Shown: one piece after another, positions 1 through 7,292 of the stretch
How the letters are laid out: each line of letters opens with the position of its first letter
Position numbering within the stretch: position 1 is the first letter of the stretch
Source of the DNA: Microbispora hainanensis
GTDB taxonomy: Bacteria; Actinomycetota; Actinomycetes; Streptosporangiales; Streptosporangiaceae
Assembly (NCBI RefSeq): GCF_036186745.1
Contig: NZ_CP108086.1
Span: 6,262,001 to 6,326,000, forward strand
Length of the DNA stretch: 64,000 nt
Reading direction: 5' to 3'
Made by a program: the position numbers and the translations under genes
The notes under the pieces: generated by a model
Seen by the model: the letters and a program-made list of their open reading frames with translations, nothing else
What the model was told of the DNA's origin: nothing
Databases searched by the model: none

Positions 1-1
1 G

Positions 2-388
2 GTCTCCGGCCTCGACCCGGTCACCAAGATGTTCTTCATCTTCGGCACCTTCGGCGGCCTCGGGCTGCTGACCCTGCTCACCGTCACCTCGATCTCGGTG
101 ATCGTGTTCTTCTCGCGCGACGCGCGGGGGGAGACGACCTGGCGCACCCGCATCGCCCCGGCTCTGGCGATCGTGGCGCTGTGCGTGATCATCGCGCTCA
201 CCCTGGTCAACTTCGACACGGTCCTCGGGGTCGAGCCCGACTCGATCCTCCGCTGGATCCTGCCCGGCATCTTCATCGTCGCGATCGTCTTCGGCCTCAT
301 CTGGGGCCGGGTGCTGAAGTCGTCCAGGCCCGAGGTGTACGCCAACATCGGCCTGGGCGCCCAGGCCGTCGGCGGGGGCGCCAAGTGA
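2..388 (+). CDS. APC-type permease, C-terminal end (5' partial)
   Basis: This is the last 128 residues of an integral membrane protein whose gene begins before the window; the frame is open from base 2. Three strongly hydrophobic stretches are visible: a Gly/Leu/Thr-rich helix at its start, then VALCVIIALTLV and ILPGIFIVAIVFGLIWG. A short basic loop (FSRDARGETTWRTR) lies between the first two, and the tail is Gly/Ala-rich and cytoplasmic. The helix-loop-helix pattern fits the end of amino acid-polyamine-organocation permeases, but the substrate cannot be read from the tail. The stop overlaps the next start by 4 bp (GTGA), so the two are probably cotranscribed. An internal ATG at 29 is not a plausible start, because the hydrophobic frame continues upstream of it. 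Confidence 0.7.
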   Translation, partial: VSGLDPVTKMFFIFGTFGGLGLLTLLTVTSISVIVFFSRDARGETTWRTRIAPALAIVALCVIIALTLVNFDTVLGVEPDSILRWILPGIFIVAIVFGLIWGRVLKSSRPEVYANIGLGAQAVGGGAK

Positions 389-990
389 CGATCGAGATCA
401 CCCGCATGACGGACGCCGCGGCGGCCGGCGGGCTCATCGCTGAGACCTTCCACACCGACGAGATCACCCGGTGGCTCATCCCGCGGGCCGAGGACCGGCT
501 GCCGATGCAGCGGCGGTTCTTCACCATGTGGTCCGCGCACGCGCTCGAACACGGCGACGTCTACGGCATCCACGAGTCGGGCGAACTGGCCGGTGTGGCC
601 GTCTGGTTCACCGTGCCGTTCCCCGAGATCCCGGGAGAGCAGGAGGCGATCGCGTCCTTCGCGGGCGAGAACGCCGAGCGCTACCGCCTCTTCGGGGAGA
701 TCACGGAGAAGCTCCACCCCCAGGAACCGCACCACTACCTGGCGTTCCTCGCGCTGGAGCGGGCGAGGATCGGCCGCGGCCTCGGCACCCGGCTGCTGCA
801 GGAGCATCACCGCAAGCTGGACGCCGAGGGCATCCCGGCCTACCTGGAGGCCAGCAGCGAGGCGAGCCGGCGGCTCTACCTCCGGCACGGTTACGTCGAC
901 ATGCCCGAGCTGGTCCGGCTGCCCGGCGGCCCGGTCATGTACCCCATGTGGCGAGAGCCCGGCTCGCCGGCACAGGGCGCACAGGCGTAG
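385..990 (+). CDS. GNAT-family N-acetyltransferase
   Basis: The 201-residue protein is a GCN5-type acetyltransferase, a family that moves acetyl from acetyl-CoA to an amine. It begins TIEITRMTDAAAAGGLIAET. The acetyl-CoA loop appears near residue 130 as LERARIGRGLGTRLL, a good version of the Q/RxxGxG/A motif, preceded by the usual beta strand (HHYLAFLALE). The C-terminal half ends with the typical ASEASRRLYLRHGYV segment. GTG at 385 is chosen because it gives the GTGA overlap with the permease; longer reading frames upstream only re-read permease DNA. Coupling to a permease may mean it modifies a transported amine, but that is inference. Confidence 0.85.
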   Translation: MTIEITRMTDAAAAGGLIAETFHTDEITRWLIPRAEDRLPMQRRFFTMWSAHALEHGDVYGIHESGELAGVAVWFTVPFPEIPGEQEAIASFAGENAERYRLFGEITEKLHPQEPHHYLAFLALERARIGRGLGTRLLQEHHRKLDAEGIPAYLEASSEASRRLYLRHGYVDMPELVRLPGGPVMYPMWREPGSPAQGAQA

Positions 991-1014
991 TTGTGGGGGA
1001 CGGGCGGGGGCCGG

Positions 1015-1275
1015 TCAGCCGCCGCCCGTCTCCTCGGCACGCGTGGACACGTACGCCCCCTGTCCCTCCACCGTGTACACGAGGCCCTCTCCGCTGAGCG
1101 TCTCGACGGCGCGGCGTACGTCCTCCGGGGTGAAGCCGTACTCGCGCACGAGGAACTCCTCCGACGGCAGCGGGCGATCGGGCTCGATCCGGCCGTGGAC
1201 GATCTCCTCCCGGAGCATCGCCGTGAGCCGCCGGTGTGCGGGAGCCGGTCCCTCGGGATCGTTGCTGACGGCCAC
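1015..1275 (-). CDS. small GntR-type winged-helix regulator
   Basis: This encodes an 86-residue protein that is little more than a DNA-binding domain. It reads RRLTAMLREEIVHGRI, then RPLPSEEFLVREYGFTPEDV and RRAVETLSGEGLVYTVEGQG, the standard GntR winged helix (ordered degradation of 'lPsEreLaeelgvsr.tvr.Al..L..eGlv...G.G'). No effector domain follows, so it resembles stand-alone GntR proteins. The start is a GTG preceded by a purine-rich AGGGG; the frame stays open upstream into the MFS gene, so the start is not certain. It lies 56 bp downstream of the MFS gene in the same orientation and may be cotranscribed with it. Confidence 0.75.
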   Translation of the reverse strand: MAVSNDPEGPAPAHRRLTAMLREEIVHGRIEPDRPLPSEEFLVREYGFTPEDVRRAVETLSGEGLVYTVEGQGAYVSTRAEETGGG

Positions 1276-1331
1276 GCCCCTCCACTGCCCGGCCCCGCCC
1301 GATCCAACCCTCGCCGTACGCGGCGCGGATC

Positions 1332-2546
1332 TCAGCCGTGGGCGGGCTCGGCGCGGCGGTCGGGGGCGGGTCGGGGCGAGCGCAGCGCCGGAGCGGTGAA
1401 AGCCACGAACAACGCGAGCACGGCGGGCACCAGCAGCGCGTACGGCAGGGTGACGGCCTCGGCCAGGCCGCCGATGACAACGGGACCGGCCAGGAAACCG
1501 GTGTAGCCGAGGCTCGCCACGGCGGCGAGCGCCCGCCCCGACTGGGCCGGGTCGCGGTGCCCGGCGGCCGAGAACACCTGCGGGACGATGCACGAAAGAC
1601 CCGCGCCGAACAGGCCGAATCCGACGACCCCGGCGACCGGCTCGTCGATGAGGATCCCGGCCGCGAGACCCGCCCCGGCGAGCCCCCCGCAGCAGCGCAC
1701 CAGCGTGACCCGCCCCAGCCAGGCGGCGAGGCGGTCCCCGGCGAACCGGCCCGCCGTCATCATGATCGAAAACGCCGCGTACGCGGCGGCGGCGAAGCCG
1801 GGGGAGGAGCCCAGGTCGTCGCGCAGGTAGACCGAGCTCCAGTCGGCCGCCGCGCCTTCGCCGATCATGCAGCAGAACGCGAGCACGCCGAGGAGCAGCA
1901 CCGTGCCGCCGACGCGCCGGCCTGCGGGCCGTGCCTCGGGGGAGCCCGTCTTCGCCGCCTCCCGCGCCGGGGCGTCGCGCATCGCCCAGCGGGCGCTCAG
2001 CAGGGCGACGAGCAGGATGACCACGCCCATCGCCGCGAAGGTGACGCCGGGGCTCGTCCCGGCGTGGGCGAACATGCCGCCGGCGGACGCCCCCACGAAC
2101 CCTCCGACGCTGAACACCGCATGGAAGGACGACATGATCGACTTCCCGTACGCCCGTTCCACCACCACGGCGTTGGCGTTCATCGCGATGTCGAGCGTGC
2201 CGTAGACCGCGCCGAACACGAACAGGGACAGCGCGAGCGCCGGCAGGTTCGGCATGTAGGCGGGGAGCACGAGGACGAGGCCCTGGGCGACGGCCACCGG
2301 CAGCAGGGTCCGGTAGCTGCCGTAGCGGTCCACCAGCCTGCCGACGACCTGCATGCCGGTGATGGCCCCGGCGGCGATGGCGAGCAGTCCCAGGCTGAGC
2401 GCGCCGTCGCTCAGCCCGAGGGCCGCCTTGATGGCGGGGATCCGGCTGGTCCACGTGCCCATGGCCATGCCGGACAGCAGGAACAGCCCGTAGACGGCCA
2501 CGCGTGCGCGCAGCAGCGCCGGGCGAGTGGAGGCGGACATGACCAT
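1332..2546 (-). CDS. MFS transporter, YbjJ-like
   Basis: A 404-residue membrane protein with about 12 hydrophobic helices. The N-terminus carries AVYGLFLLSGMAMGTWTSRI followed by P-A-I-K, which with the loop VDRYGSYRTLLP between helices 2 and 3 is typical of the YbjJ branch of the major facilitator superfamily, as is NANAVVVERAYGKSIMSSFH. The proteins are presumed drug or metabolite exporters; the substrate is unknown. The start ATG at 2546 has GAGGAG six bases upstream. A second ATG two codons later is possible. The GntR gene downstream may be its regulator. Confidence 0.85.
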   Translation of the reverse strand: MVMSASTRPALLRARVAVYGLFLLSGMAMGTWTSRIPAIKAALGLSDGALSLGLLAIAAGAITGMQVVGRLVDRYGSYRTLLPVAVAQGLVLVLPAYMPNLPALALSLFVFGAVYGTLDIAMNANAVVVERAYGKSIMSSFHAVFSVGGFVGASAGGMFAHAGTSPGVTFAAMGVVILLVALLSARWAMRDAPAREAAKTGSPEARPAGRRVGGTVLLLGVLAFCCMIGEGAAADWSSVYLRDDLGSSPGFAAAAYAAFSIMMTAGRFAGDRLAAWLGRVTLVRCCGGLAGAGLAAGILIDEPVAGVVGFGLFGAGLSCIVPQVFSAAGHRDPAQSGRALAAVASLGYTGFLAGPVVIGGLAEAVTLPYALLVPAVLALFVAFTAPALRSPRPAPDRRAEPAHG

Positions 2547-2629
2547 GTGGTGCTCCTCGGGGCGGCTGGGAGGTTTACGCCGGAACGTTCATCTATGTCG
2601 TCGTCTGTGTCGTAGCGGGTGTCGTCGCG

Positions 2630-2700
2630 GCCGGGATGGCAGAGCGGGATGGCAGAGCGGGATGGCGGGGCGGGATGGCGGGGTGGGGAGGCGGGGGCGG
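2630..2700. repeat. short direct repeats (GGGATGGCnGnGC)
   Basis: The 13-base word GGGATGGCAGAGC and its variant GGGATGGCGGGGC repeat head to tail about four times, just upstream of the MFS gene. No protein or RNA role is apparent. Confidence 0.7.
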
Positions 2701-3029
2701 GATCGCGACGCCGGATGTGCCGGCGACTTGTGCGAACGATCACAGGAGATGTTCGCGGGCTTCCGGCGCGCCGGGATGCCGGCCCCGGGGACGACCCGGA
2801 TCCGGAGCTCCATGGGATTCAGGAAGGCGGGGCTCCCAAGGGGAGAGGGTTCTGGGAAGAAGAGAGAGGGTTCTGGGGAAGTGGGGAGAGGGCTCTTGGG
2901 AAGGGCTCTGGGAAATACTGCCCCCCTCGCATGTCCGCCCGGCCTGTGTCCGATGTGGCCTCGGGGCGTGTTCCCGAAGCCGTATGCGCCGCGGAGTCGC
3001 CCCGCGCCGGATGCGGGTCCGGCGCGGTC

Positions 3030-3240
3030 CGACCGCGGTCCGAGGTGGGTGCAAGGTGGTCCGGCGCGGTCCGGCGCGGTCCGACGTGGGACGACCGCGG
3101 GTGCGACACGGGTGCGACACGGGTGCGACACGGGTGCGACGCAGTTCGGCGCGGTCCAGCGTGCCGGGGCGGTCCGACGTGGGTGCGATGCGGTCCGGCG
3201 CTGGTCCGACGTGGGTGCGACGAGGTCCGGCGCCCGGTGT
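3030..3240. repeat. GGTGCGACAC / GGTCCGGCGC direct repeats
   Basis: Two 10-11 base words alternate here. GGTGCGACACG occurs three times in tandem around 3098-3135, and GGTCCGGCGCG or GGTCCGACGTG variants occur at least eight times. The result is a stop-free low-complexity stretch that creates false open frames on both strands. Confidence 0.7.
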
Positions 3241-3313
3241 GATCTGGGGAGACACCTGGACGTCGGCAGGCCGCGACACCGATGGCGCCGGTTCCAGGGA
3301 GCGGGGGCGATGG

Positions 3314-4093
3314 TCAGCCGACCGGAACGGAGGCGGGAACGGTGCGTACGGTGACGCCCGCGGCGGTGAGGGCGTCGTGCTGATCTCGGGGGATGTGCTC
3401 GTCGGTCACGACCACGTCGAGCCGGTCGAGGCCGCAGACGGCGCCGAAGGCCGTACGGGTGAACTTGCCCGAGTCGCACGCGACGACGACGCGGCGGGCC
3501 GAGGCGATCGCGGCCTGCTTGATGGCCACCTCGGGCAGATCGTGCGCGGTCAGGCCGTGTTCGGCCGACAGGCCGCAGCAGCCGATCACCGCGGTGTCGA
3601 ACCGGAGGGCCTTGATCGACGTCTCCGTGAGCGGGCCCACGAAGTTCATCTCCCCGTGCCGCACCTCCCCGCCGGGCAGGACGAGGCGGATGCGGGGTGC
3701 GTCGGCCAGTTCCTGTGCCGCCTGCAGTGCCAGCGGCAGGACGGTCAGGCGGCGTTCGCGCACGGCTCGGGCGACTTCGAGCGCTGTAGTGCCGCCGTCG
3801 AGCAGTACGGCCTCGCCGTCGGCGAGCAGGCCGGCGACCTCGGCGGCGATGCGGCGCTTGGCGTCGATCGCCTCCCGCTCGCGCACGCCGAACGGCGGCT
3901 CCTCACCGCGCAGCAGCAGGCTCAGGGCGCCGCCGCGGACGCGCCGCACCACCCCCTGCTGGGCGAGCTCGTCCAGGTCACGCCGGATGGTCATCTCCGA
4001 GACGCCGTACGCCAGCGCCAGCTCGGCCACGGAGACGCTGTCGGACGTACGCAGCGCGTTCATGATCGCGCGGATCCGATCGGCACTTTCCAT
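3314..4093 (-). CDS. DeoR-family transcriptional regulator
   Basis: A 259-residue regulator of the DeoR/GlpR family, which usually senses a phosphorylated sugar. Residues 1-57 form the helix-turn-helix: ADRIRAIMNALRTSDSVSVA, then YGVSEMTIRRDLDELAQQG and VVRRVRGGA. The C-terminal sugar-sensing domain (about 75-250) shows LLDGGTTALEVARAV, the FDTAVIGCCGLSAEHGLT loop and VVVACDSGKFTRTAFG, all family hallmarks. It is divergent from the WYL regulator across only 71 bp. No sugar-metabolism gene is adjacent, so its target is unclear. Confidence 0.9.
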   Translation of the reverse strand: MESADRIRAIMNALRTSDSVSVAELALAYGVSEMTIRRDLDELAQQGVVRRVRGGALSLLLRGEEPPFGVREREAIDAKRRIAAEVAGLLADGEAVLLDGGTTALEVARAVRERRLTVLPLALQAAQELADAPRIRLVLPGGEVRHGEMNFVGPLTETSIKALRFDTAVIGCCGLSAEHGLTAHDLPEVAIKQAAIASARRVVVACDSGKFTRTAFGAVCGLDRLDVVVTDEHIPRDQHDALTAAGVTVRTVPASVPVG

Positions 4094-4132
4094 GCGTGCA
4101 TTTGAACACAGCTCATGTGCGAAAGCAAATAA

Positions 4133-4148
4133 ATCTACTTTGTAAAGG
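4133..4148 (+). promoter_or_regulatory. repeated 16-bp motif, copy 1
   Basis: ATCTACTTTGTAAAGG occurs here and again at 19156-19171 and 24930-24945. The core CTTT-GT-AAAG is a short inverted repeat. This copy lies 16 bp before the WYL gene and within the DeoR/WYL divergent promoter region, where an operator or promoter would be expected. Its binding protein is unknown; the WYL regulator itself is one candidate. Confidence 0.5.
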
Positions 4149-4164
4149 TGGCAGACTGGTCACC

Positions 4165-5163
4165 ATGCGTGCGAGCCGGTTGCTGTCCCTGCTGCTCCTG
4201 CTGCAGACACGCGGCAGGATGACCGCCACGGAGATCGCCGAAGAGCTGGAGGTCTCGGTCCGCACGGTCTACAGGGACGTCGAGGCCCTCTCGGCCGCCG
4301 GCGTGCCCGTCTACGCCGACCGCGGGCCGCTCGGCGGATATCGGCTGCTCGACGGCTACCGTACCCGGCTGAACGGGCTGACCGTGGAGGAGGCGTCCTC
4401 CCTGTTCCTGGCCGGGCTGCCCGGCCCCGCCGCTGAGCTCGGGCTCGCCGGCTTCGCCGCGGCGGCGGAGCTGAAGCTGCTGGCAGCGCTGCCGCCCGAG
4501 CCGCGCTCGCATGCGGCCCGGATGCGGGAGAGGTTCCACCTCGACGTGCCGGGCTGGTATCGCAGCGCCGACGAGGCGCCGTTCCTCACCGAGGTCGCGG
4601 AGGCGGTCTGGGACGAGCGGGTGCTCCGGCTGCGCTACCGCCGATGGGGGCCGACCGAGGTGGAACGGCTGGTGCATCCCTACGGGCTGGTTCTCAAGGG
4701 GGGTTCCTGGTATCTCGCGGCCGCCTGCTCGGGCACGGTGCGCACCTACCGGGTGGGCCGGATCATCGAGGCCGAGGTGCTGCCCGAGCGCTTCGAACGG
4801 CCGCAGGACTTCGACCTCGCCGAGTTCTGGCGCGGTTTCGCCGCGGATTTCGCCTCACGCATGTACACGGCCGAGGCGGTGGTGCGGCTCGCGCCGGGCG
4901 CGGAGGACCTGTTCCGATACACCGTCGGGCAGGACGTCGTCGACAAGGCGCTCGCCGACGGGCAGCCGGAGCCTGGCGGCTGGACGCGGCTGACGCTGCC
5001 GATCGAGTCCCTCACACACGCCAGGTGGCTGTTCCTGCGCATGGGCGTGCTCGTCGAGGTGCTGGAGCCGGCCGAGCTGCGCGCGATGATGACCGAGGCC
5101 GTCGCCGACCTGTCCCGCCTGTACGGCACGGCGCCCGAGGACGACGCCACCCAAGGTCCCTGA
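4165..5163 (+). CDS. WYL-domain (YafY-type) transcriptional regulator
   Basis: A 332-residue regulator. Residues 1-60 are a winged helix of the HTH_11 type (ASRLLSLLLLLQTRGRMTAT, EIAEELEVSVRTVYRDVEAL). A WYL domain follows at about 140-220, with RLRYRRWGPTEVERLVHPYG and LVLKGGSWYLAA, and a WCX-type C-terminal domain ends near residue 320. WYL domains are thought to bind small molecules or nucleic acids. ATG 4165 is chosen because the regulator fold begins there and the 23 upstream codons cover the repeated motif. No obvious partner gene follows, so self-regulation or distant targets are likely. Confidence 0.9.
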   Translation: MRASRLLSLLLLLQTRGRMTATEIAEELEVSVRTVYRDVEALSAAGVPVYADRGPLGGYRLLDGYRTRLNGLTVEEASSLFLAGLPGPAAELGLAGFAAAAELKLLAALPPEPRSHAARMRERFHLDVPGWYRSADEAPFLTEVAEAVWDERVLRLRYRRWGPTEVERLVHPYGLVLKGGSWYLAAACSGTVRTYRVGRIIEAEVLPERFERPQDFDLAEFWRGFAADFASRMYTAEAVVRLAPGAEDLFRYTVGQDVVDKALADGQPEPGGWTRLTLPIESLTHARWLFLRMGVLVEVLEPAELRAMMTEAVADLSRLYGTAPEDDATQGP

Positions 5164-5419
5164 GCCGCCCAAGCTCTCTGATCGGATGGCGCCCGGCCCC
5201 AAACGCCCTGCCCCCGTACACTCCGTCGCCGCACGCGTCGGCCGCGCACACCCTGCCCCCGTACACCCTGCCCCCGTACACCCTGCCCCGCACGCGCCGT
5301 CCCCGCGCGCTGGCCGCACACGCGCTGGCCGCACACGCGCTGGCCGCACACGCGCTGGTCGCGCCCGGTGGCCGGGCGCGGTGGCCGGGCGCGGTGGCCG
5401 GACCGGCGCGGACAGCGCA
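5164..5419. repeat. 256-bp intergenic tandem repeats
   Basis: Between the WYL and sigma genes, which converge, lie several tandem repeats. CGTACACCCTGCCCC-like 15-mers occur three times around 5215-5290, GCTGGCCGCACACGC occurs about four times around 5309-5360, and GGTGGCCGGGCGC occurs three times around 5370-5402. I see no gene, and no clean hairpin terminator. Confidence 0.75.
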
Positions 5420-6349
5420 TCAGCGGCTCAGTGCGGTCTCGCGTTCCACATGCGTCAGCTTGGCGGGATTGCGGACGAAGTAGACCCCGGTGACGAGGCC
5501 ATCCTCGATCCGCATCGCCACGACGCCGTCGATCTCCCCGCCGATCCGCATGACGAGGCCCGGATAGCCGTTGACCTGCACCGGCTCGACCGACACGCCG
5601 TCGCCGAACCTGTCCAGGCCTGCGGTAAGAAGACGAGCCACCTTGCCTGCCCCCACGATGGGGTGGGTCAGCGCCTTCTTGATCCCGCCGCCGTCGCTCA
5701 GGAGGACGACATCAGGGGCGAGGATGTCGAGCAGGCGTTGCAGGTCGCCGGTCTCGACGGCCTGTTTGAAGGCCTGGAGGGCGTGGCGGGTCTGGTCCGG
5801 GGTGACGGTGTCGCGGGGGCGGCGGGCGGCGACGTGGGAGCGGGCGCGGTGGGCGATCTGGCGGACGGCGGCCTGGCTCTTGCCGACGGCGTCGGCGATC
5901 TCGTCGTAGTCCAGGTCGAACACCTCGCGCAGCACGAACACCGCCCGCTCGGTGGGCGACAACGTCTCCAATACCAGCAGCATCGCCATCGACACGCTCT
6001 CGGCCAGCTCCACGTCCTCGGCCACATCCGGCGCGGTCAGCAACGGCTCGGGCAACCACGGCCCGACGTACGACTCCCTACGTCGGCCGAGCGCGCGCAG
6101 CCGCATCAGCGCCTGCCGGGTGACGATCCGCACCAGATAGGCGCGTTGATCCCGCACCGTCCCGAGATCGACGCCCGCCCAGCGCAGCCACGTTTCCTGG
6201 AGGACGTCTTCAGCGTCGGCGGCCGAGCCGAGCATCTCGTAGGCCACGGTGAACAGCAGGTTGCGATGGGCGACGAACGCCGCGGTGGCCGGGTCCACGG
6301 TTTCCCCATGCGCGTACGGCTCGCCCGCGCCCACCTGTCCCTCGCCCAT
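5420..6349 (-). CDS. ECF41-type RNA polymerase sigma factor with SnoaL-like domain
   Basis: A 309-residue ECF sigma factor with a C-terminal extension. Region 2 (AAFVAHRNLLFTVAYEMLGS and AEDVLQETWLRWAG) and region 4 (LSPTERAVFVLREVFDLDYD, then EIADAVGKSQAAVRQIAHRA) are clear. The extension (about 190-300) is SnoaL/NTF2-like and contains LLSDGGGIKKA and the closing NPAKL, the DGGGK and NPxKL-type signatures of group ECF41 (SigJ-like). In ECF41 this domain replaces an anti-sigma factor. Start ATG 6349 has AGGAG at seven bases; a GTG one codon upstream is the alternative. An ECF41-like promoter lies before it, consistent with autoregulation, and the divergent SDR is the likely target. Confidence 0.92.
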   Translation of the reverse strand: MGEGQVGAGEPYAHGETVDPATAAFVAHRNLLFTVAYEMLGSAADAEDVLQETWLRWAGVDLGTVRDQRAYLVRIVTRQALMRLRALGRRRESYVGPWLPEPLLTAPDVAEDVELAESVSMAMLLVLETLSPTERAVFVLREVFDLDYDEIADAVGKSQAAVRQIAHRARSHVAARRPRDTVTPDQTRHALQAFKQAVETGDLQRLLDILAPDVVLLSDGGGIKKALTHPIVGAGKVARLLTAGLDRFGDGVSVEPVQVNGYPGLVMRIGGEIDGVVAMRIEDGLVTGVYFVRNPAKLTHVERETALSR

Positions 6350-6394
6350 CACGGCTCCTCCCCGATCGCACTCGCCTGCGCCTTACACGCACAA

Positions 6395-6421
6395 GACGCC
6401 TATCCTCGGCGTTCTGTGACC
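6395..6421 (-). promoter_or_regulatory. ECF41-like promoter of the sigma gene
   Basis: Read on the minus strand this is GGTCACA, 16 bp, CGTC. The published ECF41 promoter, as I recall it, is TGTCACA-N16-CGTC, so this differs at one base and has the exact spacing. The CGTC box lies about 45 bp upstream of the sigma start codon, right for autoregulated expression. Confidence 0.72.
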
Positions 6422-6456
6422 GCGGCGACAGGTGGTGTACGTCACACGACCCGAGC

Positions 6457-6483
6457 TGTCACAGGCGGCGGGGCACCGGCATC
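6457..6483 (+). promoter_or_regulatory. ECF41-like promoter facing the SDR gene
   Basis: TGTCACA at 6457-6463 matches the ECF41 -35 box exactly. After 16 bp comes CATC, one change from CGTC. The site points at the SDR start 66 bp downstream. With the site at 6395-6421 it makes a back-to-back pair, which would place sigma gene and SDR under the same factor. Confidence 0.6.
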
Positions 6484-6548
6484 TCGTGTTCGTCAGGACG
6501 CCGCCCGGACAAGCCGGGTGGCACGCGACTCCACAGGAGTGAGGACGA

Positions 6549-7292
6549 ATGACGAACTCGGAGCGGACCTTCGCGCTGGTCACCGGTGGCAACAAGGGCC
6601 TCGGTCTCGAAGCGGCCCGCCGGCTCGGTACGGAGGGGTGGACGGTCTTCCTCGGCTCGCGCGACGAGAGCCGGGGACGGGCGGCCGCAGGCAAGCTGGC
6701 CGCGGACGGCGTCGACGTGGTCATGGTCCCGCTGGACGTGACCTCGGACGCGTCGGTGGCCCGTGCCGTACGGCTCGTCCGCGAGCACACCGACCACCTG
6801 GACGTGCTGATCAACAACGCCGGCGCGCCGGGAATGGTCACTCCGCCCGCGGAGACGACGGTGGACGAGATCCATTCCGTCTACGACGTCAACGTCTACG
6901 GACCGATCAGGGTCACGAACGCGTTCCTTCCCTTGCTGCGGGCGGCGCACAACCCTCGGGTGGTGATGGTGTCGAGCGCCGCCGGGTCCTTCGCGGTCGT
7001 GACCGATCCGGAGCAGCCCATCTCGAAGATGCACGAACTCGCCTACACGTCGTCGAAGGCGGCGCTGAACATGATCACCGTCCGGTACGCCCAGGCACTC
7101 CCGGAGATCAAGTTCAACGCCACCACTCCCGGGGAGGTCGCGAACCACACGTTCGCCGCCACCGACATGAACAACCACACCGGTCAGTTGACGGTCACCG
7201 AGGGCACCGACTCGATCGTCGGACTCGCGATGATCGGCCCCGACGGGCCGAGCGGAATCTTCACCGACCGCCTCGGCCCCGTCGGATGGTGA
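6549..7292 (+). CDS. SDR-family NAD(P)-dependent oxidoreductase
   Basis: A 247-residue classical short-chain dehydrogenase/reductase. The cofactor motif is TGGNKGLG near residue 13; NNAG follows near residue 91; the catalytic residues are Ser in VMVSSAAGS and Tyr-Lys in YTSSK. It has no signal peptide and is presumed cytosolic. The substrate is unknown. It is divergent from the ECF41 sigma gene and has its own ECF41-like promoter; ECF41 factors are known to control neighbouring oxidoreductases, epimerases or carboxymuconolactone decarboxylases, so it is the likely target. GGAG lies nine bases before the ATG. Confidence 0.9.
   Translation: MTNSERTFALVTGGNKGLGLEAARRLGTEGWTVFLGSRDESRGRAAAGKLAADGVDVVMVPLDVTSDASVARAVRLVREHTDHLDVLINNAGAPGMVTPPAETTVDEIHSVYDVNVYGPIRVTNAFLPLLRAAHNPRVVMVSSAAGSFAVVTDPEQPISKMHELAYTSSKAALNMITVRYAQALPEIKFNATTPGEVANHTFAATDMNNHTGQLTVTEGTDSIVGLAMIGPDGPSGIFTDRLGPVGW

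Larger units (their letters stand above)
2547..3313. other. 767-bp intergenic region without a credible gene
   Basis: Open frames cross this stretch on both strands, but they have no recognisable protein features and arise from its repetitive, stop-poor composition. It holds short direct repeats at two places (listed separately) and a purine-rich stretch around 2830-2910 with repeated GGTTCTGGGAAG-like words. The MFS promoter must lie at the left end. I see no RNA gene or clear terminator. Confidence 0.6.

Noticed and set aside
6440-6494. TGTCACA paired with CGTC at 6491 as the SDR promoter
   Set aside because: The spacer would be 27 bp; CATC at the correct 16-bp distance was preferred.
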